42,574 nt of DNA from Nitrospinae bacterium CG11_big_fil_rev_8_21_14_0_20_45_15 (GTDB lineage Bacteria; Nitrospinota; Nitrospinia; Nitrospinales; VA-1), in the NCBI GenBank assembly GCA_002787235.1, contig PCWG01000011.1, forward strand, positions 1-42,574. The letters run 5' to 3'. A model generated the notes under the pieces. It saw only the letters and a program-made list of their open reading frames with translations, made no database searches and had not been told where the DNA came from. The position numbers and the translations under genes were made by a program. Of the stretch, positions 16,682 to 24,903 are shown in pieces; the stretch's first letter is position 1, and every line of letters begins with the position of its first letter.

Positions 16682-16935
16682 CCGATGCCTCACTGAACAA
16701 CGATGCTCTGGAAAAACTGACAGGTATATTTCGTATTCTGTTTAATGCACCCGACCTTGAGTTGAACGATGATTTGACCGCCAAGGATGTGCCCGGATGG
16801 GACTCTTTCAATCATGTCAATCTTATCATCAATATTGAAGAAGAGTTTGGCGTACGTTTCTCGAATGACGAAGTCGGCAAATTGCAAAACGTCGGCAATT
16901 TAAAATCCCTGCTTGCCGGAAAACTGACCGCCTAA
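16678..16935 (+). CDS. Acyl carrier protein
   Basis: An 85-aa acidic carrier protein. The phosphopantetheine attachment serine is S43 in VPGWDSFNHVNLI. The helix IINIEEEFGVRF that follows is the usual helix II-III region. It overlaps the FkbH stop by 4 nt, so it is the dedicated carrier for that enzyme rather than the fatty-acid ACP. By analogy with DltC it would present its acyl group to the MBOAT encoded next. Confidence 0.93.
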   Translation: MTDASLNNDALEKLTGIFRILFNAPDLELNDDLTAKDVPGWDSFNHVNLIINIEEEFGVRFSNDEVGKLQNVGNLKSLLAGKLTA

Positions 16936-16974
16936 CAATTCGGTCCGTCCGCGCAAAAACTCCCATACCCGCCC

Positions 16975-18168
16975 GTGACTTTCATCAATCCTACGTTTTG
17001 GATCGTTGCTGTCGTCGTCTACATTCTTTTATCGATTGAGACTTCGCACAAGGCAAGCCTGCGTTTTGGGTTCATCAATCTTTTTGCTCTGAATCTTTTA
17101 TTGGGATGGCAAATCGCTCTCGGTGCCCTTCTCGGAGTCACTCTGTTTTGGGGAATGGTCTCTCTCGGCCTGCAATATGGTGCGCAGAAAAATCAAAACA
17201 AGTCCCTTGTCGGGTTTTCAATTCTGGCTGGTGTGACGGTTGTCTTTATTTTTCACAAATTGAATCTGCAACACTCTCCCTGGATCGAAACTCTGCAGGC
17301 CCTTGCGCCATGGATGCGGAGTGACTTTTTCCTCACCTTTCTGGCGGGACTCTCTTTCTCTTATATTTTTGTCCGTTGTGCCGATGCCCTGCACTGTGTG
17401 TTCTGGAAAAATTGCCCTTTGATGGGTCCACTCTCACTCTTTGGCTATCTTTTGCCCTTTCACATGCTCCTTTCTGGCCCCGTCAACGCCTACGAAGAGC
17501 ATCTGGAGATGGATCGTGATGCGGAACCGGAATCGGTCCCTTCACTCGACCGTGTTCTGTTGATCCTCAACGCCATCACGACGGGCTTGTTGTACAAATT
17601 TGTCGTTGCAGAGAGCTTGCGTACTTATTTTTACGGAGCAAATGGAGAGATGACCGTTTCCAATTGGGGCGATTCTGCTATTCTGGCACTCTATGTTTTT
17701 TTCGACTTCGCCGGATATTCCCGCGTCGCTCGTGGACTCGGCTTATTGTATCGCGTGCCCACACCTGAAAATTTTTCAGCCCCCTTTTTGTCGGTATCCG
17801 TCACCGACTTCTGGACCCGGTGGCATATGTCGATGGGACAATTTGTGCGCAGGAATTTGTTCACCCCCATCCAATTGAATCTTGTACGTGCGGTAGGTAT
17901 TAAAAATGCCGGATGGGTGAGCCTTGTCACCATGGTCGTTTCTTTCGGATTTGTGGGCCTTTGGCATCGCATCAGTTGGACCTGGATACTTTGGGGTGTG
18001 GCAATGGGACTGCTCATGGCATTGGAAAAACATGTACAAACTTTTGCCATGCGCAAAGGCTGGAACCGATCGCCCTGGATCGGGCACGCCCTGCCCTGGC
18101 TCGGCCCTGTTTATACCAACACAGTCTTGATAATCAGCGTCCGCTTTGTCGCTGAGGAGATTTTCTAA
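16975..18168 (+). CDS. MBOAT acyltransferase lacking the C-terminal shuttle motif
   Basis: A 397-aa multi-pass inner-membrane O-acyltransferase with about ten hydrophobic helices. MBOAT motifs are LLSGPVNAYEEH, FFDFAGYSRVARGLGLL, DFWTRWHMSMGQFVRRN (H284) and GLWHRISWTWILWG (catalytic H331). It is about 95 residues shorter than the other MBOAT in this window (29636-31117) and ends RFVAEEIF, without the F-x-Y-x-x-F hexapeptide that closes AlgI-like proteins. That motif is instead on the microprotein encoded next, whose ATG overlaps this stop (TAATG). The start is GTG at 16975. It would move the acyl group from the ACP across the membrane, as DltB does. Confidence 0.92.
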   Translation: MTFINPTFWIVAVVVYILLSIETSHKASLRFGFINLFALNLLLGWQIALGALLGVTLFWGMVSLGLQYGAQKNQNKSLVGFSILAGVTVVFIFHKLNLQHSPWIETLQALAPWMRSDFFLTFLAGLSFSYIFVRCADALHCVFWKNCPLMGPLSLFGYLLPFHMLLSGPVNAYEEHLEMDRDAEPESVPSLDRVLLILNAITTGLLYKFVVAESLRTYFYGANGEMTVSNWGDSAILALYVFFDFAGYSRVARGLGLLYRVPTPENFSAPFLSVSVTDFWTRWHMSMGQFVRRNLFTPIQLNLVRAVGIKNAGWVSLVTMVVSFGFVGLWHRISWTWILWGVAMGLLMALEKHVQTFAMRKGWNRSPWIGHALPWLGPVYTNTVLIISVRFVAEEIF

Positions 18169-18320
18169 TGAATGAAGAACGCTTTTTTTACATCAAACTC
18201 AAGACCCCGCTTTCTATCTGGCAAATCACCGGACTTCTAAGCTGGATTCTGATCAAATTGACCTTGATCGCCTCCATGATCCATCAATCCGCAGGAGAAT
18301 TTATCTATGCCGGATTCTAA
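18168..18320 (+). CDS. DltX-like membrane microprotein with C-terminal acyl-shuttle hexapeptide
   Basis: A 50-aa protein, easily missed for its size. The N-terminus is charged (MNEERFFYIKLK). One hydrophobic helix follows (about 18-38, WQITGLLSWILIKLTLIASM). The chain ends exactly at FIYAGF, with tyrosine Y47. C-terminal F-x-Y-x-x-F hexapeptides are the acyl-shuttle motif known from DltX and from AlgI-like MBOATs, where the tyrosine carries the acyl ester from the MBOAT to the SGNH transferase. The ATG overlaps the MBOAT stop as TAATG, and the reading frame overlaps the SGNH start by 14 nt, so it is coupled on both sides. The N-in/C-out topology expected for the role fits the basic residues before the helix. 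Confidence 0.8.
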   Translation: MNEERFFYIKLKTPLSIWQITGLLSWILIKLTLIASMIHQSAGEFIYAGF

Positions 18321-19437
18321 ACCCGAATCAGGAAGCAAGATTGTCAACATCACCATCGTCCTGAGTATCGCCATTGCCTATGCGGTGATCGCTTATGCGG
18401 TCGATAAATTTTCCGGTTCAGCGGGGCCCGGACAATGGTTGAATCAAAATAAAATCATGCAAGAACACCGCGTCGAACTGCGCGAAAAAGTCGAGCGCGA
18501 CCCACATTTCAAAAATGTCGATCGTGAAGCGTACATTCGGGAGATGGAACAAATCATCACCATGAAACAAAAACGCAATCTCGGCAACTGGGTTTCGTAC
18601 AAATCTTTCACACCCAATGTTAGGGGCCAATACGTTCACACCAATGATTTTGGGATGCGTTCCGGTCTCAGCCTGCGTGAGATGGCTGAGAAAGCCCGCG
18701 CCAATAATCAAAAAGGAATCCGCAACGTCCTTCTGCTGGGTGGCTCGGTCGCGTTTGGTTATGGATCGACGGACGATCAACAAACCATTTCAGGATTCAT
18801 GAATGAACTCTTGAAGGGGGAAAAATTTGAGGTCTTCAATCTCGCACAAGGCGGCTTCAACAGCTATATGGATTTATTCAGCCTGAGTGCGATTGGCTGG
18901 CAATTGGAACCCGATATCATCATTGCCATGGAAGGTTACGCCGATGTGTATCATCTGGCCTACGAATCGAAAGGTGGCAACCTCGCCTGGGGATTGTGGA
19001 GCGGGATAGAGCAAGAAAAAAAACCGGAATTCGCTTTGGATTTTCAGTACCACAATCTGGAAGCCATCTGCAAATTGGGAACCGGGCCGGAACGGCAGGT
19101 CATTTTAGCGTTGCAACCCTTGAGCGGTTTCGAAAATGACAGTAAAGTCGAAAATGAAAAGATCAATAAAATGTGGGGTTATTATCCGAAAATCAGGACC
19201 TTGTTTGAGACGGTATCGAAAAATAACAACGCACATTTTGTCGATCTATCCCCTCTGTTCAAAGATGAAAGTCGAGCAGACATCAACTTTTTCGACAAGG
19301 CTCATCTCACTGTCACCGGACAGAAAAAAGTCGCTCAGGCTCTGGCAACGGCGGTTATTGAGGCAGGGAGTCGTAACGAATCTTCCGAAACTGCATTCAC
19401 TCAGCGGCAAAAAATAATCGCCGATATCCTGCAATGA
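18307..19437 (+). CDS. Membrane-anchored SGNH acyltransferase, DltD-like role
   Basis: A 376-aa protein. One N-terminal membrane helix (about 12-32) anchors an extracytoplasmic SGNH domain. The nucleophile is S147 in LLLGGSVAFGYG. The glycine block is NLAQGGFNSY. The third block reads MEGYADV, with alanine where SGNH enzymes normally have Asn. The catalytic D330 and H333 are in FFDKAHLTVTG. AGGAG lies 8 nt before the ATG, inside the microprotein gene. Following an MBOAT and a shuttle microprotein, it is the likely final transferase that takes the acyl group from the microprotein tyrosine and puts it on the glycan, as DltD or AlgX does (inference). Confidence 0.88.
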   Translation: MPDSKPESGSKIVNITIVLSIAIAYAVIAYAVDKFSGSAGPGQWLNQNKIMQEHRVELREKVERDPHFKNVDREAYIREMEQIITMKQKRNLGNWVSYKSFTPNVRGQYVHTNDFGMRSGLSLREMAEKARANNQKGIRNVLLLGGSVAFGYGSTDDQQTISGFMNELLKGEKFEVFNLAQGGFNSYMDLFSLSAIGWQLEPDIIIAMEGYADVYHLAYESKGGNLAWGLWSGIEQEKKPEFALDFQYHNLEAICKLGTGPERQVILALQPLSGFENDSKVENEKINKMWGYYPKIRTLFETVSKNNNAHFVDLSPLFKDESRADINFFDKAHLTVTGQKKVAQALATAVIEAGSRNESSETAFTQRQKIIADILQ

Positions 19438-19444
19438 AAGACGG

Positions 19445-20440
19445 CTACTTCTCGCAGATGAAGGATGCGACTTTCTCCCATACTTCTTCGACGCTGATGG
19501 GATCAAAGTAATTCATATCCGCCGGTTGGATATCGCATAAGGGCACCCCCTCCCGCATGGCACGCAGGACGACACATAGTGAGGGATCGATTTCAAACGG
19601 ACCGGACTCTCCGGGACGGGTGGGGCCAAACAAGGCGACCATAGGTGTTTGCAAGGCCAGCCCTATATGCATGGGTCCGGTATCGGTCGTCACCATGAGT
19701 CCTGCTTTTTCGATGAGTGCCGAGTTGGAACGCAAACTTCGATCGTACACCGCGCAAACCCGTTCCGGGAAATGAGCGCGAACCTCTTCTATAATTCCAC
19801 CTTCCCCCGGCCCTCCACCCAGCACAACCGCATGATGGCTTTCCGTCAGTATCCTGCGAGTCAATTCAATAAATCGTTGGGAAGGCCAACGTTTGTGCAC
19901 CAGAGATGCTCCCATATTGACGTAAACATAGGGTGTTGTTTCTCCGATTCCTTTTTGTCTGAGGAAACTCTGTGCGTTCTTTCGATCGTCTTCATTGAGA
20001 AAAATTTCCATTGCGCTGCCATCTTCTGGAACTCCAATTTGACGCAACAATCCCAATCGGCGATGAATACCGTGTGCCTCTCCTGTAAAGCTGAGTATTT
20101 TTTCAGGATCGATCCATGAAAATCCCTGCTGCGCCCAGAATGTCGGGCAACGCAGAAGTGGGATCATACGCCTGAAATCCTTATTGACATGAAACAGCAG
20201 TCCGCAATCATAAACTCGACGCGCAAGGCTAAATGCCAACACCAACTGATGGTACCAGCGGGGTTCATAGGGATAAACATTTTCGAGATGAGGATTGCCA
20301 TCGAACAGGGTCTTCCACGCAGACTGGACCAGGAGGTCAATCCCCGCTGTGGGATAGGCTTTTTTTAATGCTCGGATGGCAGGGGTTCCCCAAAGGGCAT
20401 CGCCCATTCCAGTGGTGCAAACAACCAGAATTCTTTTCAT
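19445..20440 (-). CDS. GT9 heptosyltransferase-like glycosyltransferase
   Basis: A 331-aa GT9-family protein (ADP-heptose:LPS heptosyltransferase type). The N-terminal MKRILVVCTTGMGDALWGTP holds the G-M-G-D acceptor loop. The donor site has VNMGASLVHKRWP, VLGGGPGEG and TTDTGPMHIGLALQTPMVALFG. It lacks the Cys cluster that other GT9 proteins here carry near the C-terminus, keeping only one Cys there (LCDIQPADMNYFD). The ATG at 20440 fits the family start. An ATG at 20488 would overlap the radical SAM gene and add 16 unrelated residues. It is last in the minus-strand operon 24842-19445 and converges tightly with the SGNH gene. Confidence 0.9.
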   Translation of the reverse strand: MKRILVVCTTGMGDALWGTPAIRALKKAYPTAGIDLLVQSAWKTLFDGNPHLENVYPYEPRWYHQLVLAFSLARRVYDCGLLFHVNKDFRRMIPLLRCPTFWAQQGFSWIDPEKILSFTGEAHGIHRRLGLLRQIGVPEDGSAMEIFLNEDDRKNAQSFLRQKGIGETTPYVYVNMGASLVHKRWPSQRFIELTRRILTESHHAVVLGGGPGEGGIIEEVRAHFPERVCAVYDRSLRSNSALIEKAGLMVTTDTGPMHIGLALQTPMVALFGPTRPGESGPFEIDPSLCVVLRAMREGVPLCDIQPADMNYFDPISVEEVWEKVASFICEK

Positions 20441-20468
20441 GAAGTGCTGTTTCTTTGTGAACGTTGCG

Positions 20469-21464
20469 TCAGGGAGTGTAGTATCCATTGGCCTTGCAAA
20501 TATGGCAAATGGTCTTTACGTCGTTCTCTTGGCCCAATAATTCTTTGCGTGCTGAAATGTATTTGGGACCGTTCCAGATATCGTCAAACTCTTGCTCAAA
20601 CACGTTCCCCATTCGATACTGTTCTTCTGTCACCACACAACCACAAGGGAAAACATCTCCATTCCAGTTGACAAAAGTTTCCATCCAGGGCCGCTTGCAG
20701 AAAGTGATTGGATTTTTCTGGGTCTTCTTTTCGAGATCGTAAGGATTGAACTCTGGCGTTTCCGGAATCCATTGTGCGTCTTTTTCAATATTGTCGGAGG
20801 TCTTTCCCAGAATATCGTCTTTCAAATTGGTACGCATGACGCTGAAAGTGATATCGACACCTATTTCTTTGGCGATTTGTTTGGCCAATTCCATTTGATG
20901 TTCATTTTGCTTCATCACCAAAAAATTCCAAACCAGCCGGAGTGAGGTTCCCTGCCGCTTCACCTCTGCCACAATTTTCCGCATATTATTGAACACCGCA
21001 TCAATGTTGCCACCCACCCGATATTTTTCGTAAACCTCCTGCGTGGCACCATCGACCGAGACGATGAGTTTATCGAGTCCCGATCCTGCAAGCGCGACGG
21101 CCTGTTCATCGGTAACATTGTTCAAATGAGAGCTGGTGATCGTGCGTATTTTATTTTCATTTGCGGTATAAGCCGCCATTTCGGGAAGGGCCTTATTGAG
21201 CAAAGGTTCGCCCCAGCTGTAGAGATTGACCGACTGCAACCATTTGGACATCTTGTCCACTACCAGCTTGAACTGATCGAGCCGCATGGTTCCTCGGTCA
21301 ACGGATTGATCGCCGAGTCCCGTTGGGCAAAGCGGACATTTCAGATTGCAATGGTTGGTTGGATCGAGGGCCAGCATCTTGGGCATGGATGACAATCTGG
21401 AAAAGCCCAGGCGATAAGCTAATTTTATTTTAATGCGATTGATTCTACGACGAAGATCTAGCAT
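20469..21464 (-). CDS. Radical SAM/SPASM protein
   Basis: A 331-aa protein. The radical SAM cluster motif is CNLKCPLC (C-x3-C-x2-C) after LALDPTNH. SYSWGEPLL-type motif (YSWGEPLLN) and a VSVDGATQEVYEKYR stretch follow. The C-terminal SPASM-type cysteines are in CKRPW, FPCGCVV and TICHICKANGYY, likely binding extra iron-sulfur clusters. Such proteins are frequent in surface-polysaccharide loci, where their reactions are mostly unknown. It lies 3 nt from the upstream GT9 gene and between two GT9 genes, so it probably modifies a sugar or lipid of the same glycan (inference). Confidence 0.88.
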   Translation of the reverse strand: MLDLRRRINRIKIKLAYRLGFSRLSSMPKMLALDPTNHCNLKCPLCPTGLGDQSVDRGTMRLDQFKLVVDKMSKWLQSVNLYSWGEPLLNKALPEMAAYTANENKIRTITSSHLNNVTDEQAVALAGSGLDKLIVSVDGATQEVYEKYRVGGNIDAVFNNMRKIVAEVKRQGTSLRLVWNFLVMKQNEHQMELAKQIAKEIGVDITFSVMRTNLKDDILGKTSDNIEKDAQWIPETPEFNPYDLEKKTQKNPITFCKRPWMETFVNWNGDVFPCGCVVTEEQYRMGNVFEQEFDDIWNGPKYISARKELLGQENDVKTICHICKANGYYTP

Positions 21465-21467
21465 GAG

Positions 21468-22364
21468 TTATATATGTCCCTGAACTTTTTCAAAAACTTC
21501 TTCAACAGAAATATTCTCCGGCGAGGCAAACGGTTCGCCAGAAACAATCTCTGCATAAGGGGATAAAGGACCACAACATTCAACAGGATAGCCAATATGA
21601 ATGGCAACCATTTTAACATCAAAACCGGCCGCAATATGCGTCAATCCATTGTCCAGGCCAATATATAAATCAGCCCGACGAATGATGTCGGCAGAAGGTC
21701 GCAATGGAAACCCTCCTGCGTCGATTGTATCATTGAATGTGTGCGGATTGTCTTTCGATACAAAATTCACTATTTTCACATCCCGATGGGCGCGTATTTT
21801 TTTAATCAAGGCATTGAATCGATCGGCCGGCCATTCCTTCATATCTTTTTTTGACCGCGATTCAGGTGAAAGAACGATCAGAAAATCGTCATCCGTCACG
21901 CCATGTTCGTGCAAAAATTTTTCTGCCGCAAGGCTGTCCTCAAAGTCCAGAGAAATAAGAGGACGCCGCCGGGTCAGGGTGACACCGCATTTTTCTTCAT
22001 AGATTTCCATGAGATGTTTGCCCTGCTTCCACCAATCTCGATCCGGGTTGTCTAATAAAAGAACCCAGTCGTGATCTTTCAACCTCTCCCGCTCAATTTT
22101 TTTACGCTGACGTGGTTTCCAGACATTGTAAAAAAAAGGGGTCTCGTAGGAATCCACGGAAGGATGACTGCGAATGACATCATAAAAAATCCCACCGCCC
22201 ACTCCAAAACGAATCGTCGCGGAGGGAAATTTTTCTTTGAGGGCCACAACCGAGGGTGCGGCAAGTACAAGGTCGCCCACACCTCCAATCAAACCAATGA
22301 AGATCGAACGTGGGATTTCAGGACGAACATTGCGCGCAAAAATGCGGTTCCACAGATTTATCAT
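21468..22364 (-). CDS. GT9 heptosyltransferase-like glycosyltransferase
   Basis: A 298-aa GT9 protein. It starts with a short basic stretch, then SIFIGLIGGVGDLVLAAPSV (acceptor loop GGVGD). The donor half has VLSPESRSKKDMKEWP, VNFVSKDNPHTF and YIGLDNGLTHIAAGFDVKMV. It is slightly shorter than the classic 320-350 aa heptosyltransferases, and the usual F-G-x-T after the donor site reads IHIGYPVECCGPLSPY, an unusual variant with a CC pair. It is cotranscribed with the radical SAM gene downstream (3 nt) and lies 76 nt from the fused GT gene upstream. Confidence 0.88.
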   Translation of the reverse strand: MINLWNRIFARNVRPEIPRSIFIGLIGGVGDLVLAAPSVVALKEKFPSATIRFGVGGGIFYDVIRSHPSVDSYETPFFYNVWKPRQRKKIERERLKDHDWVLLLDNPDRDWWKQGKHLMEIYEEKCGVTLTRRRPLISLDFEDSLAAEKFLHEHGVTDDDFLIVLSPESRSKKDMKEWPADRFNALIKKIRAHRDVKIVNFVSKDNPHTFNDTIDAGGFPLRPSADIIRRADLYIGLDNGLTHIAAGFDVKMVAIHIGYPVECCGPLSPYAEIVSGEPFASPENISVEEVFEKVQGHI

Positions 22365-22440
22365 ATCGTTTGTAGAATCAAGAAGGGAGATATTTCAAGA
22401 TGCGGTTGGGCCAATCGGCATCTACCCATTGAAAGCGCAG

Positions 22441-24234
22441 TTATTCTATCATTTCCAGACATTTTTGAAAAACTTCTTCCGGCTCAAAATCCATGCAGAT
22501 TCTATTGGAGCAAGAGGTCAAACCGCATTCCCGACAATCCACATCTTTATAAAAAACATATTGTTTGTCGAGCTTCTCATCATGTGGACGAAAAATTTCA
22601 CGCACGGCCTGACTGAACAAAACAACGGAGGGAATGCCAAAAGCGGCCGCAACATGACTCGGTGAGGAATCGTTATCGACTACCAAATGCGCCTCGTGAA
22701 CAATAGCCATCATCTGCCGAACCGTCGTTTTATGGATGATCTGTAATTTTGGGGAATACTCCAGCAAAACGCTCGCCTTGGGATACTCGGCAGGCGAGCA
22801 AATGACGGCGACTTGCACGCCTTCCCGTTGTTCTAACTTCTTGATCAAATTGCCAAACTTCTCGATTTCCCAGGCACGGATATCGACGGCGGCGGTGGGA
22901 TGAACCACGACCAGTTTCTTTTGGGGATCAAAACCCCGGTCCGCCAATTCCCGCCGCGCCCAATCCAACTCCTCCCGGCTGAGAAAAATTTCGAACTCGT
23001 TTGCTTCGGGCTCGATGCCAAGGGCACGCAAACAATCCAGATCGCGCTGGGTGGAAGAACGATAATGTTCAAACTGCGGCACCAGCACATTGTAATTTTT
23101 ATTGCGGCCGATGTAATGATTATTGAGTTTGTGGGGAGCGTTCAACTTTTTAAGAATACGTGTCGAAAGAGCCCCGCTGTGTGTGTTGATGACCAGATCG
23201 AATTTTTCCAGATTCAGATGTCGAATCAATGCTCTCTCATCGGCTGAAGTCGGATTCTTTGGCAGACCGTATATTTCATCTATGTAGGGGCTTTTTTCAA
23301 AAACGGGTTTGGAATAATCGTAAGTCAGGGCAGAAACTTTGGCTTGCGGGACCGCCTTTTTCAAGTTCGGGAAAATCGGCAAAAGCAAAACATTGTCACC
23401 AATGTCTCTCATTTTGATGACCAGGATTTTCTGGAAGGACTCCAAATCTTCTTTGATCCATTGCCCGTGGCGCAGGTATTTTTCATGGTATTGCAAATAA
23501 CCGCCAAAAACAGCAGACAGTTCGGCAACCGTCCACACGGCACCTTCAAAACCTTCCTTGAAGGCTTTTTGTTTTATCAGGGCATCGAGCAAAGTGATTG
23601 TCAAATCGGGTAACAATTTTAAAAGCATGCCCAGCGTCGATTTGTTTTTTAGAGACGGTGCCAAACGCTCGGTATTTTCCTTTGCTTTGCGATTCCAGTC
23701 TGCCCAGGCGTCCGCCAGGGTCTTTGCTCCGTAGTGAATCAGCTCGCCTTCAAAGTTCCCTTTCTCTACAACGAGATGACGCAAACCTGCTTTGCTGTGG
23801 GGCTGATACACCAGAGCGGATCGGGGATCTTTGCGTGGTTCCAATGCCCGTTTCAATCGTTTTTGCAAATAAATGGTCGTTCGCGGCAAAGAATATTGAA
23901 CCGGGTGGATCGGTATGGTTTGGGTTGTTTGCAAAATAGTCTTCCGCAACAGACCGGTCACGATTTCGTTGGAGCGGACCAAAACAACCCAGGGGCTTTT
24001 CGCACATCGCAGACCGGCTTCCCAGAGAGAAACTGTGTCAGTGCCATGCGCTTCCTCTGCAACTAAAAAATGGGCTCCATGACTTTCAACCTCTTCTCTG
24101 AGGATGGAATGATTCGATCCTGATATTACTATAATAGAAGGAAACCATCGCAAGGTTTGCAAACATTGCCTGAGTTGTCTGCCATCGTCAACCAGAGCGA
24201 CCAGAGCAGTCAGGGTAACATTTGGAGCAGTCAT
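22441..24234 (-). CDS. Degenerate GT2-like domain fused to GT9 transferase
   Basis: A 597-aa two-domain protein. Residues 1 to about 240 follow the WaaE-like GT2 layout (LTALVALVDDGRQLRQCLQ, WFPSIIVISG, FEGELIHYG). The site that should read L-D-A-D-E reads WVVLVRSNEIVTG, and the early D-D-G-S-type motif is also missing, so this domain is probably not catalytic. Residues from about 268 are a full GT9 domain: ILVIKMRDIGDNVLLLP, VVHPTAAVDIRAW, AVICSPAEY and VVDNDSSPSHVAAAFG. It ends with a Cys cluster (DCRECGLTSCSNRIC). Its start overlaps the upstream methyltransferase-like gene by 4 nt (ATGA). The N-domain may position acceptor or partner rather than transfer sugar. Confidence 0.88.
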   Translation of the reverse strand: MTAPNVTLTALVALVDDGRQLRQCLQTLRWFPSIIVISGSNHSILREEVESHGAHFLVAEEAHGTDTVSLWEAGLRCAKSPWVVLVRSNEIVTGLLRKTILQTTQTIPIHPVQYSLPRTTIYLQKRLKRALEPRKDPRSALVYQPHSKAGLRHLVVEKGNFEGELIHYGAKTLADAWADWNRKAKENTERLAPSLKNKSTLGMLLKLLPDLTITLLDALIKQKAFKEGFEGAVWTVAELSAVFGGYLQYHEKYLRHGQWIKEDLESFQKILVIKMRDIGDNVLLLPIFPNLKKAVPQAKVSALTYDYSKPVFEKSPYIDEIYGLPKNPTSADERALIRHLNLEKFDLVINTHSGALSTRILKKLNAPHKLNNHYIGRNKNYNVLVPQFEHYRSSTQRDLDCLRALGIEPEANEFEIFLSREELDWARRELADRGFDPQKKLVVVHPTAAVDIRAWEIEKFGNLIKKLEQREGVQVAVICSPAEYPKASVLLEYSPKLQIIHKTTVRQMMAIVHEAHLVVDNDSSPSHVAAAFGIPSVVLFSQAVREIFRPHDEKLDKQYVFYKDVDCRECGLTSCSNRICMDFEPEEVFQKCLEMIE

Positions 24235-24842
24235 GGCTCCTCCGGAGAAGCGGTTTTTTTTGCGAGAATCAACCGGTTGAATCCGTAACCCGAAAAATTC
24301 AGCAATGGATTCACACAGGTAATAGGATTAAAGAAATTTTTCAAATCCCTTTTCAGGGCAAATCCTATCCGCCCACCCAACGATTCGGATTTGTCCCGCT
24401 TTTCAAACGTCAATGAATCCTGGCGCGCCAGAACTTCATATTCGGGAAGCAGATCAATGCCGTGCGTGTTCCATCCCCGTTCCATGGCGCATTTCACAAA
24501 AAATCCAGCACGGCAACCGACGTCCAGTAAATTCCCCTTCGTGGAAAGGATGCGTTCGATCAAATCCAATAGACTGGAATAAATTTTTTCATAAGAGCCG
24601 GCCCGACGTTTGCGTTCCTCAAAATATTCCCGGTAATAAGGGGTCCCTTTTTGAGTCCCGGTCATTTCCTCTCCATGTACCAGATGAATCGTTTCCTCAT
24701 CCAGCAGGGGATGAACAAACTGAAGTCCACAATTTTCACAGACGACAACGGACGAATTTTTCCGTTCGCAAATCTTTGCGAACATTATAGCACCACAAGA
24801 TTCGCAGGAGTCTGTTCTGTCTATAACAGGAGTGCTGGACAT
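24231..24842 (-). CDS. Shortened zinc-ribbon methyltransferase-like protein
   Basis: A 203-aa protein. The N-terminal zinc ribbon has CESCG and CENCGLQFVHP, as in many C-methyltransferase-like proteins. SAM-binding motif I LLDVGCRAGFFVKCA and motif II THGIDLLPEYEVLA follow. The sequence then jumps to a tail (ALKRDLKNFFNPI, then GYGFNRLILAKK) that resembles the normal C-terminus. The central part with motif IV/V and the substrate site, about 80-100 residues in relatives of near 290 aa, is missing. The frame is intact and coupled to the next gene by a 4-nt overlap. It may be an in-frame deletion derivative with lost or altered activity. It is first in its minus-strand operon. Confidence 0.8.
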   Translation of the reverse strand: MSSTPVIDRTDSCESCGAIMFAKICERKNSSVVVCENCGLQFVHPLLDEETIHLVHGEEMTGTQKGTPYYREYFEERKRRAGSYEKIYSSLLDLIERILSTKGNLLDVGCRAGFFVKCAMERGWNTHGIDLLPEYEVLARQDSLTFEKRDKSESLGGRIGFALKRDLKNFFNPITCVNPLLNFSGYGFNRLILAKKTASPEEP

Positions 24843-24903
24843 GGCTTAAGTTGATGTCTGGATACTGAAAAATAACGGTGCCATCGGATGGCAAAGGCGG
24901 CTA

